Assembly: GCF_031326345.1 (NCBI RefSeq)
Contig: NZ_CP133671.1
Location: 5,828,001-5,892,000, forward strand
Origin: Aureispira sp. CCB-E
Lineage (GTDB): Bacteria > Bacteroidota > Bacteroidia > Chitinophagales > Saprospiraceae
Length of the DNA stretch: 64,000 nt
Reading direction: 5' to 3'
The notes below the pieces were generated by a model. It was not told the DNA's origin, did not search any database, and saw nothing but the letters and a program-made list of their open reading frames with translations. How positions within the stretch are numbered: position 1 is the first letter of the stretch; each line of letters opens with the position of its first letter. Positions 1-9,651 of this stretch are shown here, in pieces. Position numbers and translations under genes: made by a program.

Positions 1-344
1 ACAAAGAACAACAGTTCTTAAATATGCATGCCCAAACCAATGAGTGGCTTGAATGTGCTCCTAACTTCAAATTCTACAAACAAGTTGGTCAATTTGAAGA
101 TATAACTGCTCAAAATCAGTTTGATATTATTTACTATGATGCTTTTGCTCCTAGTGTTCAGCCTGAACTATGGGAAACAACTATGCTGACTCAAATGTAC
201 CAAGCTCTAAAACCCAAGGGAGTCCTTACCACCTATTGTGCAAAAGGAGTTTTTAAACGTCGTTTGAAAGAAATTGGGTTTGATATAGAAGCAATTCCTG
301 GTCCTATTGGAAAACGTGAAATGACGCGTGCTACCAAAAAGTAA
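1..344 (+). CDS. mnmD: MnmD-like tRNA 5-methylaminomethyl-2-thiouridine methyltransferase, 3' part
   Basis: The frame is open back to the window edge (first full codon at base 3), so the gene starts upstream and only about the last 113 codons are present. The motif YYDAFAPSVQPELW, followed by LTTYCAKGVFKRRL and a terminal PGPIGKREMTRA, is characteristic of the MnmC N-terminal/DUF752 methyltransferase domain. That enzyme makes the final SAM-dependent methylation of the wobble uridine (mnm5s2U34) in some tRNAs. The SAM-binding glycine loop would lie upstream of the window. In Bacteroidota this domain is usually stand-alone, without the FAD oxidoreductase half of enterobacterial MnmC, and nothing after the stop continues into an oxidase. 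The family assignment is strong; substrate identity is inferred from the family. Confidence 0.85.
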   Translation, partial: KEQQFLNMHAQTNEWLECAPNFKFYKQVGQFEDITAQNQFDIIYYDAFAPSVQPELWETTMLTQMYQALKPKGVLTTYCAKGVFKRRLKEIGFDIEAIPGPIGKREMTRATKK

Positions 345-373
345 GCCCCACCCCAATTAGAACCCTAGTCTAT

Positions 374-817
374 TTATAACTTTTCTCCGTCCAATAAACG
401 CAAGAGTAACGGTGCTAATTCTTGATAATCTTCTAAGACAATTTCTCGAACTCGTTCGGGGCTATCTTCATCTTGGATTGGTAAAAACTCTGCCAAACTA
501 TCAATAATTTCTGTGCTATCTGTTGGAGCATCATAATAACTAACCATTCTAGAAGCAGTAGCGGCAGTCCCCATATAAGGAACATAACCTTCTATAAATT
601 CGTATTCTACCCATATATTTGCAATTCGAACGCTACAATAAAAATCATTAGGGCTAGCAAACTCTTTTTCATAGTCTATGGGCTCCAAGCTTTTAATCGC
701 TTCTAACAAATCCATATTCAACTGATTGACCATCATATAAAGAGCGATATATACATTTTCGCCCTGTCCCGAATCAATCAATGTTTGTATTTTATGCTGA
801 ATTTCTTTTTTTGTCAT
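374..817 (-). CDS. Conserved hypothetical acidic protein, 147 aa
   Basis: I do not recognise this protein. The chosen start is the ATG at 815-817 (MTKKEIQHK). The open frame continues to 943, but that stretch overlaps the divergent AraC gene and reads as non-protein-like sequence. The product is soluble, acidic and leucine-rich at its C-terminus (LAPLLLRLLDGEKL), with no signal peptide or membrane segment. It could be a small cytosolic structural or immunity-type protein, but nothing decides this. Its start lies 27 bp from the divergently transcribed AraC/GyrI-like regulator, so the two probably share a control region and the regulator may act on this gene (inference). Confidence 0.6.
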   Translation of the reverse strand: MTKKEIQHKIQTLIDSGQGENVYIALYMMVNQLNMDLLEAIKSLEPIDYEKEFASPNDFYCSVRIANIWVEYEFIEGYVPYMGTAATASRMVSYYDAPTDSTEIIDSLAEFLPIQDEDSPERVREIVLEDYQELAPLLLRLLDGEKL

Positions 818-844
818 GGTTTTCTCATTAACACGGACTATCTT

Positions 845-1690
845 ATGGATACACACACTCCCTACTTTTATCGTTTGGTTCCTGTACTGGATTATATTCG
901 CAGTCATTATAATGAACCTATTGCCATCAAAGAATTGGAACAAATTTCATTCTATTCTTATCGAAGTTTGCAAAGAATTTTCAAATCTTTGTTTGGAGAA
1001 ACAATTGGAAGTTATCAAAAAAGACTTCGTTTAGAAAATGCTGCTAAGTTACTGCATTATTCTGATAAAAGTATTACAGATATCGCTTTAGAAGTCGGTT
1101 ATGCTGATTTGCAAGCATTTCGAAAAGCCTTTAAAAAACAATATAACATTGCCCCAAGTTCTAAGCGTCCAGAACTATTACAACTATTGAATCAATATCA
1201 ACAACAACTCCAATATCCTCAACAAGATATACAAGCATTGGATGCTAAAAAAATACAATTACCTCCTATTCGGGTCGTTTTCAAAACCCATCAAGGAACC
1301 TATGACAACCAACAGATTGCGGTAGTTTGGGAAGATTTGTTTCGTACTTACCCCGAATTAACAAGAGCACAAGAATATGGTTTAATATTTGACGATATTG
1401 ATATTACGCACCCTGATATTTGTCGTTATGATGCTTGTTTGAGCTGCCCTAAAGATTGGACAGCCCAACAATCCCCAACCAAAACGATTGGAGCGAATAC
1501 CTATATGCGTTTTTTACACCAAGGAAGTTATGACAATATAGATGTTACTTACAATACTATATTTGGAGGTTGGCTTTTGGAAAATGAGGGCAACTTTTCT
1601 ACTGGTGCTATTATCGAACATTATTATTACAACCAAAATCATACTACCAATGAAGCTGATTTTTTGACTCATATTTACATTCCTATTTAA
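845..1690 (+). CDS. AraC-family transcriptional regulator with GyrI-like effector domain
   Basis: The N-terminal ~105 residues form a double helix-turn-helix AraC DNA-binding domain, with the signature SITDIALEVGYADLQAFRKA and FKKQYNIAPSSKR. The C-terminal ~150 residues resemble a GyrI-like small-molecule-binding domain, with a conserved core at RVVFKTHQGTYDN and RYDACLSCP. This order (HTH first, GyrI-like second) is that of Rob/SoxS-related multidrug-sensing regulators. I chose ATG 845 (MDTHTPYF); the track start at 785 would overlap the divergent gene by 33 bp and adds a Phe/Leu-rich stretch without family character. It is divergent from the small gene at 374-817. Ligand unknown. Confidence 0.85.
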   Translation: MDTHTPYFYRLVPVLDYIRSHYNEPIAIKELEQISFYSYRSLQRIFKSLFGETIGSYQKRLRLENAAKLLHYSDKSITDIALEVGYADLQAFRKAFKKQYNIAPSSKRPELLQLLNQYQQQLQYPQQDIQALDAKKIQLPPIRVVFKTHQGTYDNQQIAVVWEDLFRTYPELTRAQEYGLIFDDIDITHPDICRYDACLSCPKDWTAQQSPTKTIGANTYMRFLHQGSYDNIDVTYNTIFGGWLLENEGNFSTGAIIEHYYYNQNHTTNEADFLTHIYIPI

Positions 1691-1785
1691 GTAATTCAAG
1701 TTGGCAATTTTGGACTACCCAATTAGTTTTACAATCTACTACCTTTGGAAGGTACTTAATTATTAACCATCCAAATCAAATAATC

Positions 1786-2829
1786 ATGCAATCAATGAAT
1801 TTGTTCACGAGTCTTTTTTTTAGCCTATTCTCATTAACAAGTTGTCAAAAGGACAGCCTCCCTTATTCCAATCAAATAGACGACGACAAAATGCTATTGG
1901 TTATTACACCACCATCTATTCATAACCATTATTATGCTGATGCCTATGATGATATTGTAGCCTTTGACATTGCTTATGCCAAACATATCTTGGGAAAAGA
2001 CAACGTCATTGTGTTGGGAGATGCTGCTACAATTGATTACCTCAAACAACATCTACCTGAGGATATTTTGTTGCAACAAAATTTAGAAGATATTTGGCTA
2101 AGAGATTGTTCTATGGTCATGCCCTACGCTCCCATTCAATTTAGATATGCCGCTGCGGCACAAGGAAACCAAGCAGATGCCGACTATGTCCAGGAGAAAT
2201 TCAATGCTTTTGCCAACAAATACAAAATCAAGTTTTCTACAAGCCCTTATACCCTAGATGGTGGTAATTTTGTAGATAATTACAATGGTCGAGCCATTTT
2301 ATCCGATCGTTTTTTAGAGGATAATCACTTAACTTATCAAGCTGCCAAGGCTTACCTTAAACAAGCATTAGGACTGAATGAAGTTGCCATTATTCCTAAT
2401 GACGACCCTAATGGTTTGGCACATGCAGATGGTCAAGTCATGTTTATTGACAACAATACGATAGCCGTAACAGACTACAATGAGCCTGCTTATCAACAAC
2501 TCATTCACGATGAACTTCGCACGGCTTTTCCTGGTATTAAGCTGCTAAAAGTTCCTACCATTCGAGACACAACTATTTGGGACGCTAGGTTTGGTTCCTC
2601 TTGCGGTGTTCACATCAATAGTACTGTTACCAAGCATCATATTTACCTACCTGTTTTTGGTAATGCAACTGATGACCAAGCCATACAACTCATTCAACGT
2701 AACAGCTCAAAAACAGTAGTGCCGATTGATGCCAGTCTAGTTTGCCGAATGGGGGGTAGTGTTCGATGTTTGTCTTGGCAAGTAGCAGGGGAAAATGCCA
2801 AACGTTTGATTGAAGCTGCTCGCCAATAA
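1786..2829 (+). CDS. Agmatine deiminase/peptidylarginine deiminase-like lipoprotein
   Basis: This 347-residue protein belongs to the PAD_porph/agmatine deiminase family of guanidino-group hydrolases. Visible motifs in order are DIWLRDCSMV (substrate and Asp region, about residues 102-111), LDGGNFVDNY, GLAHADGQV (catalytic His) and GGSVRCLSWQ near the end (nucleophilic Cys). These are the positions of the catalytic residues in agmatine deiminase. Unusually, the N-terminus is a short lipoprotein-like signal ending LTSC-QKD, so the enzyme is probably membrane-anchored and exported rather than cytosolic. A second ATG at 1795 (MNLF) is an equally possible start. No polyamine genes lie nearby, so the physiological substrate is open; a hairpin terminator follows at 2867. 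Confidence 0.8.
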   Translation: MQSMNLFTSLFFSLFSLTSCQKDSLPYSNQIDDDKMLLVITPPSIHNHYYADAYDDIVAFDIAYAKHILGKDNVIVLGDAATIDYLKQHLPEDILLQQNLEDIWLRDCSMVMPYAPIQFRYAAAAQGNQADADYVQEKFNAFANKYKIKFSTSPYTLDGGNFVDNYNGRAILSDRFLEDNHLTYQAAKAYLKQALGLNEVAIIPNDDPNGLAHADGQVMFIDNNTIAVTDYNEPAYQQLIHDELRTAFPGIKLLKVPTIRDTTIWDARFGSSCGVHINSTVTKHHIYLPVFGNATDDQAIQLIQRNSSKTVVPIDASLVCRMGGSVRCLSWQVAGENAKRLIEAARQ

Positions 2830-2866
2830 TGGCTAAAAGAATTACCAAGCCATTAGAAAATTTAAT

Positions 2867-2891
2867 AAAAAGGAACTAGAAGTTCCTTTTT
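2867..2891 (+). terminator. Rho-independent terminator after the deiminase gene
   Basis: A perfect 11-bp inverted repeat, AAAAAGGAACT and AGTTCCTTTTT, surrounds a 3-nt loop (aga) and ends in five T residues. It begins 37 bp after the stop codon at 2829. Because it starts with an A-tract, it may also work on the opposite strand for the TPR gene that ends at 2944. Confidence 0.75.
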
Positions 2892-2943
2892 ATCTTCCTT
2901 TATTCAATTCCATATTATCAATATATGGATTTTTTAAGTCCTG

Positions 2944-3714
2944 TTATTTAGCAGTAGCACAATGTTCTTTTATTAGATCATTTACTTCTTCAGAATCTGC
3001 CGATTGCCCTAAATTAAATGTTTCATAACCTAATTCTTTGGCTTTATTAAACGCCTCACAAGCCTTATCCGATTCTCCCAATTCAAGATGGAGTATTCCT
3101 TTGTATTTATAGGCATATGGATTGTAAGGATCGAACTCTAAGGCTTTTTTTAGATCTTCTTGTGCTTTGTCCAATTGCCCTAATTTAAGATAAACAAAAG
3201 AACGGTTACTAAAACTATATGGATTTTCAATATTCAGTTCCAACGCTTTGTTAAATGCTTCTAAAGCATCCTCATACTTCTCTATCTTTAATTGACTATA
3301 TCCTATATTATTCCAAATAAGCGATTCATTTAAAATTTTAGAAGTATATGTCAAATACTCGACAGCTTTTTCATGGGCACCTTGCTCTGAAAAAATACTT
3401 GCCATCAACCAAAAAGATTGCCCTTTCACCTTTCTGTAATTGTCATTTTTACTATTAATGCTTAATGCTTTTTTAGCATCTTGAAGCGCTTTATCATACT
3501 CTTTCAAACCATAATAACAATAAGCCCTGCGATAATAGATGTAATAATTCCACTCAGGATCATCTTCTATTAACAATGTTGTATACAATTGGGCAGCATC
3601 TTTATATTGAAATGAGAAATAAGCATCTTCAGCTTCTTCAAATGTACTTCTTTTTTGTGCAGTTACACTGCAAAAGCAGCTAAGGACTAACAAGGTCATT
3701 AGTATTAATTTCAT
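2944..3714 (-). CDS. Secreted tetratricopeptide repeat protein
   Basis: The 256-residue product begins with a typical Sec signal peptide (MKLILMTLLVLSCFCSVTA-QK), so the mature protein is periplasmic or secreted. The remainder is at least five TPR units of about 34 residues, for example AYCYYGLKEYDKALQDAKKA, YSQLKIEKYEDALEAFNKAL, FVYLKLGQLDKAQEDLKKAL and LHLELGESDKACEAFNKAKE. TPR superhelices mediate protein-protein binding; no catalytic domain is present. The gene is on the same strand as the alpha-2-macroglobulin gene but a terminator lies between them, so it is probably a separate transcript. Function beyond scaffolding cannot be read. Confidence 0.8.
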   Translation of the reverse strand: MKLILMTLLVLSCFCSVTAQKRSTFEEAEDAYFSFQYKDAAQLYTTLLIEDDPEWNYYIYYRRAYCYYGLKEYDKALQDAKKALSINSKNDNYRKVKGQSFWLMASIFSEQGAHEKAVEYLTYTSKILNESLIWNNIGYSQLKIEKYEDALEAFNKALELNIENPYSFSNRSFVYLKLGQLDKAQEDLKKALEFDPYNPYAYKYKGILHLELGESDKACEAFNKAKELGYETFNLGQSADSEEVNDLIKEHCATAK

Positions 3715-3841
3715 GGTTTTAGTTTTTTAGTAGTTCGCAACACTGTTATTATGTGCTTTCAACAAACTCTTGAGTTTTTAAATAGTTTGCTCAAAAGTAA
3801 TTCTATTGAAAAAAGGTAATATATACATTATTTACTACAAA

Positions 3842-3880
3842 TAAAAAGACCATCAGGCACGAGTCCCAATGGTCTTTATA
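3842..3880 (-). terminator. Terminator downstream of the alpha-2-macroglobulin gene
   Basis: Inverted repeat AAAGACCAT (3845-3853) and ATGGTCTTT (3869-3877) with a 15-nt loop. Read on the minus strand it ends in TTTTTAT, which fits termination of the large minus-strand gene ending at 3946. Confidence 0.65.
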
Positions 3881-3945
3881 AAATAAGAAAACGGTTGTAT
3901 AGCTAACAGCTATTAATACTCCATTGATTTTCAACAGAGTAAAGC

Positions 3946-6900
3946 CTATTTTTTAGACATTTTATTTACCTCAACCCATTGCCCACGTTTGCGAGCTTGA
4001 ATGCTTTTATCATACATTGCCTCAACAGATAAAGCTGGCAAATAATAACGTCCCAAATAACTTGCGTTGAGCAAAACATGAAACGTTTTACTCTTGCCTT
4101 TTTTCAAATCAAAAAACGTATAAACTCGATCGTCTCGAATATCCAAATATTCTGCCTTGTCTCCCCCTGCAGTAGCACCAGTTAGACGTGTATTATGAAT
4201 TTCCCATCCAGAAGGGAATACTTGATGAATGGCCAATTCATTGTAATCCATTGCCCCTGTATTTTTAACCGTCACTTGAGCTTTGAAATCTGTTCCTTGC
4301 GAAATGTTGGAGGGGTCTATTTTGTTCCCCATCATATCCACATATACAACCTTTAATTCTAAACCTTTTGCTGTTTCTGTTTCATCCATTGCCGCAGGAA
4401 TACCATCTGAAATCACACGAGCAAATAGCACAGCACCACTTGTATTTTTAAATTCAACCTCTTTTGCCTGTTCGCCATCTAAATCTAATTGCCAAATTGG
4501 TTTCTTGCTCTTCAGTGTTTGCCAATTGCCACCCGCTAAACGGTATTCAAACACTAATTCTCTACTCACACCTCCTTGGCCTACAAATTTTGCCATTCCA
4601 ACCAATGCTTGTGCTGTTTCTTGAGTATTCAACCAAGTATCAGAAGCCAATTTTGAGGTAATTTCCTTCACAATATCATTGGCATTATTACGCAAATCCA
4701 TAATACTCAACGCTTGTAAAATCAACGCTTGATCACGGAATTTTGAACCAAACGTTGTCGCTCCTGTGCTTCCTTTATAAGGCAAGGCAGTTAACACAGC
4801 TTTAGCCGCTAATGTTTTAGCCACATCTTTTTGACCTGCAATATGATAAGCAGCAGCCAAATACCAGCGTGCTGCCACGGCATCAGCTGTTGTTTGTTTT
4901 AAACGCATCCTATTCATAGATCCCAAATCTGGTTTTCCTGCTAAAGCCAATAAATACAAGCGGTAAGCTTGCGTTAAATCATCGCCAACAGTTCCTTTTG
5001 CAGTCCACTTTTGAGCAGCACTTGTCTGAAACGCAATCCATTTATTCATAAATGCATCCGTTACCGTATAACCTGCTTTTTTAGCTTCTATCATAAAATG
5101 CCCTGCATAATTGGTCGCCCACATATCATCGGCTTGCCCTGGCCAATAAGCCATTCCACCACTTGGGTTTTGATAACGATACAATCGTTTCACCCCCGCC
5201 TTGATATTGGTATTGATTGCCTCTTTTTTTGTTTGAGGCAAATCCATCAAAGACGTTAAGTACACTTGTGGAAAGACTGAAGACGTGGTTTGTTCAACAC
5301 ATCCATACGGATAGCGAATTAAATATTTCAATCGTTTGCCCAAATTCATAGCAGGAATAGAAGAAACTTCCAGCACGCCATTATTCGTACCAAGCATGCC
5401 AATTGGTTGGTACGTTTGCTTCCACGATTGGTTATTTTCAATAGTTTGGTGTGCGACCAATGTTTCTCTTGGATTAGCATTTCTAATCGTAACATCTGTT
5501 TCATACACTGCCGATTCTTTGCCACTACTAACAGTGATCTTTACATGTCCTGTTCCAACTCTAGGTTTTGTTTTTAACTGGAAATAAGCCAAATCATCTC
5601 CGGGTTGCTTGAACGTCAATTTAGTGCTTTTGCTTCCTTTAATTTCTAACAAATCATTGCATTCAATTGTAACATCTACGTTTTTCACATTGTCTTTCAT
5701 AGCAAAAACAGTTACTGGCAGTCGGAATGTTTCGTCTACTCCCAATACACGAGGTACTGTTCCCAAAACCATCAAAGGTTGGCGAACTGGAATTGCTTTT
5801 TCGGCAGCACCGTATGCCCCTTCATGAGCAGCAACAACCATGGCACGAACAGACCCAACATAATTGGGCATTGTAAATTTGTGATTTGCTGTTTCTCCTT
5901 CTTTCAAGTAAAATGGTCCCATGTACAAAACAACAGGCTTAAAGCGGTCAGGTTTTTTCCCTGCTTTGTTGGCGTTAAAGCCATCTCCACCAATACTCAA
6001 TAAGCTTTTAACATCTCCACCAAAGGCACCGAGAACATCGTTGTACATATCCCAAGTTTTTACCCCTAGTGCCTCTCGTTGGTAAAATGTATGCCATGGA
6101 TTTGGTGTTTTAAAACGAGTTAAATCCAACAAACCTTCATCCACAATAGCCACAGTATATGCCATCGCTTTGCCTCGTCGATCTTTGACCGACATAGCAA
6201 ATTCTTGACCAGGACGCAACTCGTCAGGGATAACCATTTCTGGCTCTAAATGTGTCTTAGGATCTTCTACCGACAATGGAATTGCTCCATACATTCGAAT
6301 TGGCAAATCATTTTTGGTTTGAGCATGAGGTTGTAACAACGAAACCGATGCATAGGCATTGGGTGCCATTTCTTTGGTTGCTTTAAACCTAAATTGTGTT
6401 GTTCCTTTCTTGGTATTTACCCAATGTGCTTCCACGATTTTTGTACCATTCTCTATAGAAACAAGTGCACGCCCTACATTTCCTGTTGGAATATTTAAAG
6501 TAATTTCCTCTCCTACTTTATAGGTCTTTTTATCTGCCGAAAAATTCAAAGCAGTTGCTCCTCCTGGATCATTCTCTGTTGAACGTCCTGCCCATCCTGG
6601 CCAATCTATATAAAAGACTTTTCCTGTACTATGTCCTTTTTTACCATTTGAAACACGAACTAAATAACGCCCCCAATTAGGGTACTTCACTTCCATTTCC
6701 CAAGTTCCTCGACCATTTTTAGTCGATACTTTTCCTGTGGCAACCTCTGTTCCATATACTTTTCCTCGATAACTCGAAACGGCATCTCGATTTTTATCAA
6801 ACCACCATTTCCAATCCAACTTATACAGTTTCACCTCCAAATCTTCTTCATCCACAGGATTTCCGTCTTTATCTAATGTGACAATCTCTATATTGTGCTT

Positions 6901-9477
6901 TACATCTGTTAGCAACATATTCCTAGCCTCATCCCCTTTCGGTACACGTACTCCAACATACGTTTTGTATGGATGATAAGGCATTGCAAATTGACTAATA
7001 CTAAAATCTCCCCCTGGCTCAAAAACTTGCATTCTAAAGTTTGCCTTTAGCATTCCTGGACCTTGTCTTGAGGCCACAATATTTGCTTTTACGTTTGCTT
7101 TTCCCGCTTCATCAAGTTTGTCCTCAAAGATGACTTTATCTTCTGGCGAAAATTCTCTAGCGGGATCATGAAAAACATATTCATCGTATTTTGTAAACTT
7201 TGTTTTTCCTTCTGATAACGTCACCTCTACTTTTGCTTTTAGGTTTTTAGCAACCGCTCCGTGCAACCATGTTGACGTCAATATTCCATCAAGTGATTTA
7301 TTTTCTACTGACAATTCTTTTACTCCAAAGTCCAAATCCATTTTAAGTCGATTGGGCTTGATGGTTTCTATTTTAATATTTTTACTAAATTTTGCTCCTC
7401 CTACACGAACCGTAGCCAAGTAATTTCCTGTTGGTGCATCGTCATCTGTTTGACAAGTAAAATTGTACACGCCATTCACGCCTTTGGTTGTTGTTTTCTT
7501 GACCACGATAGAACCTCTAGAATCTTTTAATGTAAATACAACAGGGTGATTCTTTGGGAGTGTCTTGTCTTTGTCTTCTAAAATAAAGTTCAAAAACAAC
7601 TCATCTCCTGGTCTCCATACGCCACGTTCTCCATAAATAAAACCTTTCAAACCATTGTGGTAAGTACTTCCAGCGACATCAAAGCGACTCATAGACAGCG
7701 CAGATCCATCATCTAACCGCAAGTAACCTCTTTGATCACCATACTTGGCTATCAAGAAAAATGGTTTTTTAGCCAAATTGGGGCGAGCCATACCCGATTT
7801 ATCCGTTTTTGTGGTTCCGATCAATTCTTGATGATAATCATAGAACTCTAATTCCACATTTTTAAGTGGTTCTGTGGTCTGCAAATTATTAACAACAAAC
7901 AAATTACCATTGTCTCCCTGCTTGGCAATAATTCCCAAATCAGAAGCTAATATATTGCGTTTTGCAACCAAATTTGGACGATAATAATAACGACTACAAG
8001 GATTTTCCAAATCACCATAATCATAATCATCTTCGTAATTATCCCAATAGCTACTGCTATAATTCGGGCTATCCCAATTCTTTGGCAATGCCATCATATT
8101 TACCTCGTCATAATGTGCTTCCTCTCGATCCGATTTTTCACAAGGATACAAAGAATACGATTGGCTAAACCCTAAAGCAATTTCGTAAATCGCACCTGGT
8201 TCGGGCGTAATCAAATCCGCCAAATCCAATGAGTGATTCGTCCATTCTGCTAAGTCCAATCCTTTAGTTTTAAACGGAATTTTCTTCTCCAAAACAACTG
8301 TTCCGACACGTTTTAACTCGCTATCACCATCTATGTGATTGACTTGAAAAAATTGCTTGACATTCTTTTCCCTTACTTTGATAACACGCACATCTATGGC
8401 ATTTAGATTTACTGTTTTGAATACAACAGGCATCGACTTAGATTTGGGAATAATATTTCCATCTCCTACCCATTTTACTTGCGGCTTTGTATCAGAAAAA
8501 GTAATCGTTTCTGTCAACGGTTTTCCCAACTTCTTGCCCAGTATACTTTTAATCTCGCTAGAGATTTTTAATTCTTTTTTTCCTGAAAAGTTTCCATCTG
8601 TAAACAGTTTAATTTTATTGTCTTCAATGGCGTACTTTAAATTTCTGCTTCCCAATTGAATTAAGCCCTCTAAGTTTTGTTCTGCATCCAAAACATCTGA
8701 AAACTCCAATACAATATGCTGTTCTGGTTCATTATAGCGATAAGTATTGGTATGTATAAATTCACTTTCAGAAGGAATTGTAAAGGAATATTCTTCTGTA
8801 GTCGTTGAATTAACAGGCTTTCCATTGAGCTTCCAAGTAATAGGGTAAGCTTTTGCTTTTTGAGGTAAGTTCTCAATACTAAAAAGGTGCTTCTTATTGT
8901 TTTGGTGCTCCCAAATAATTTCTAATTGAGTAGCTCCATTATACGCTGTCAAAACCTTTTCGATACTTTCTATATCTTCGACATCGTGTGTTATCAACTG
9001 CCCTTTTAACTGCATCCAAGTATTGTTTTTATCTTTGGTAACAGTACTCGCCAAAGGACTAACATTAATAAACTGATCTTTTGCCTTAAATTGAAAGACA
9101 AAATCAGACAAGTCTGCTGGGATCTGAGGCAATATATCGGATAAATTCAGAGTTGCTGTGTAGATCTGTCCTGACTTTAAGTCTTCTGAAGGGATAAACT
9201 CAATCGTCTGTTTGTCACTCCAAACAGCTTCGCCCTTCAAATGGGGCTCAAAAGAGAACGGGCTGGGATATATAGGAGTTGAAACAGAAGCTGTAACCTC
9301 TTCTTGAAAGGCTACCTTTATGCTCGACTTTTTAGAGATTTCGCCATCTGTAAAAGCTGATAAATAATCATCGTAAGATGGATTATATTGGATTCGTGTT
9401 GGCTTTTGTTCTGTGGTGCATGCTCCTAGCAACAAGGCTAAAGCAACGAACAAAATACTTAGTTTCATTGTATTCAT
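3946..9477 (-). CDS. Bacterial alpha-2-macroglobulin family lipoprotein
   Basis: This 1843-residue protein starts with a lipoprotein signal (LLLGAC-TTEQK, lipobox Cys about residue 20), so it is anchored to a membrane facing the periplasm or surface. It is in the bacterial alpha-2-macroglobulin/MG2 family, which traps invading proteases. The N-terminal half holds beta-sandwich MG domains; the macroglobulin signature YGERGVWRPGDEL is near residue 615. YMGPFYLKEGETANHKFTMP near residue 1190 marks the central part. The thioester motif YPYGCVEQTTS is intact, with Cys1393 encoded at 5299-5301, and is followed by an all-alpha thioester domain and a C-terminal receptor-binding-like beta domain. The length matches the long (~1800-aa) family type. 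No penicillin-binding pbpC partner is adjacent, unlike many proteobacterial copies. Confidence 0.9.
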   Translation of the reverse strand: MNTMKLSILFVALALLLGACTTEQKPTRIQYNPSYDDYLSAFTDGEISKKSSIKVAFQEEVTASVSTPIYPSPFSFEPHLKGEAVWSDKQTIEFIPSEDLKSGQIYTATLNLSDILPQIPADLSDFVFQFKAKDQFINVSPLASTVTKDKNNTWMQLKGQLITHDVEDIESIEKVLTAYNGATQLEIIWEHQNNKKHLFSIENLPQKAKAYPITWKLNGKPVNSTTTEEYSFTIPSESEFIHTNTYRYNEPEQHIVLEFSDVLDAEQNLEGLIQLGSRNLKYAIEDNKIKLFTDGNFSGKKELKISSEIKSILGKKLGKPLTETITFSDTKPQVKWVGDGNIIPKSKSMPVVFKTVNLNAIDVRVIKVREKNVKQFFQVNHIDGDSELKRVGTVVLEKKIPFKTKGLDLAEWTNHSLDLADLITPEPGAIYEIALGFSQSYSLYPCEKSDREEAHYDEVNMMALPKNWDSPNYSSSYWDNYEDDYDYGDLENPCSRYYYRPNLVAKRNILASDLGIIAKQGDNGNLFVVNNLQTTEPLKNVELEFYDYHQELIGTTKTDKSGMARPNLAKKPFFLIAKYGDQRGYLRLDDGSALSMSRFDVAGSTYHNGLKGFIYGERGVWRPGDELFLNFILEDKDKTLPKNHPVVFTLKDSRGSIVVKKTTTKGVNGVYNFTCQTDDDAPTGNYLATVRVGGAKFSKNIKIETIKPNRLKMDLDFGVKELSVENKSLDGILTSTWLHGAVAKNLKAKVEVTLSEGKTKFTKYDEYVFHDPAREFSPEDKVIFEDKLDEAGKANVKANIVASRQGPGMLKANFRMQVFEPGGDFSISQFAMPYHPYKTYVGVRVPKGDEARNMLLTDVKHNIEIVTLDKDGNPVDEEDLEVKLYKLDWKWWFDKNRDAVSSYRGKVYGTEVATGKVSTKNGRGTWEMEVKYPNWGRYLVRVSNGKKGHSTGKVFYIDWPGWAGRSTENDPGGATALNFSADKKTYKVGEEITLNIPTGNVGRALVSIENGTKIVEAHWVNTKKGTTQFRFKATKEMAPNAYASVSLLQPHAQTKNDLPIRMYGAIPLSVEDPKTHLEPEMVIPDELRPGQEFAMSVKDRRGKAMAYTVAIVDEGLLDLTRFKTPNPWHTFYQREALGVKTWDMYNDVLGAFGGDVKSLLSIGGDGFNANKAGKKPDRFKPVVLYMGPFYLKEGETANHKFTMPNYVGSVRAMVVAAHEGAYGAAEKAIPVRQPLMVLGTVPRVLGVDETFRLPVTVFAMKDNVKNVDVTIECNDLLEIKGSKSTKLTFKQPGDDLAYFQLKTKPRVGTGHVKITVSSGKESAVYETDVTIRNANPRETLVAHQTIENNQSWKQTYQPIGMLGTNNGVLEVSSIPAMNLGKRLKYLIRYPYGCVEQTTSSVFPQVYLTSLMDLPQTKKEAINTNIKAGVKRLYRYQNPSGGMAYWPGQADDMWATNYAGHFMIEAKKAGYTVTDAFMNKWIAFQTSAAQKWTAKGTVGDDLTQAYRLYLLALAGKPDLGSMNRMRLKQTTADAVAARWYLAAAYHIAGQKDVAKTLAAKAVLTALPYKGSTGATTFGSKFRDQALILQALSIMDLRNNANDIVKEITSKLASDTWLNTQETAQALVGMAKFVGQGGVSRELVFEYRLAGGNWQTLKSKKPIWQLDLDGEQAKEVEFKNTSGAVLFARVISDGIPAAMDETETAKGLELKVVYVDMMGNKIDPSNISQGTDFKAQVTVKNTGAMDYNELAIHQVFPSGWEIHNTRLTGATAGGDKAEYLDIRDDRVYTFFDLKKGKSKTFHVLLNASYLGRYYLPALSVEAMYDKSIQARKRGQWVEVNKMSKK

Positions 9478-9651
9478 TTGATTTACTAATTAAGGATTTT
9501 TAGAAAATGTTTGGTTCTATGTTTTATTCGTTAAATACTGCTGATAACATTGGTTATACGTTTTGTAATGTTTACAAACGCCAAATAAGTTACAATGACA
9601 ATCAACAACACCTCCTTCTAACAAAAAGCAATACCATAAAACTGAATCTGC

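Noticed and set aside
785-943. Longer N-termini for the genes at 374-817 and 845-1690
   Set aside because: The extended frames overlap each other on opposite strands and lack family similarity; the internal ATGs give normal lengths.
4283-9000. Many plus-strand ORFs of 60-115 codons inside the alpha-2-macroglobulin gene
   Set aside because: They are antisense to a clearly conserved protein, have no ribosome binding context and no protein-like composition; they are shadows.
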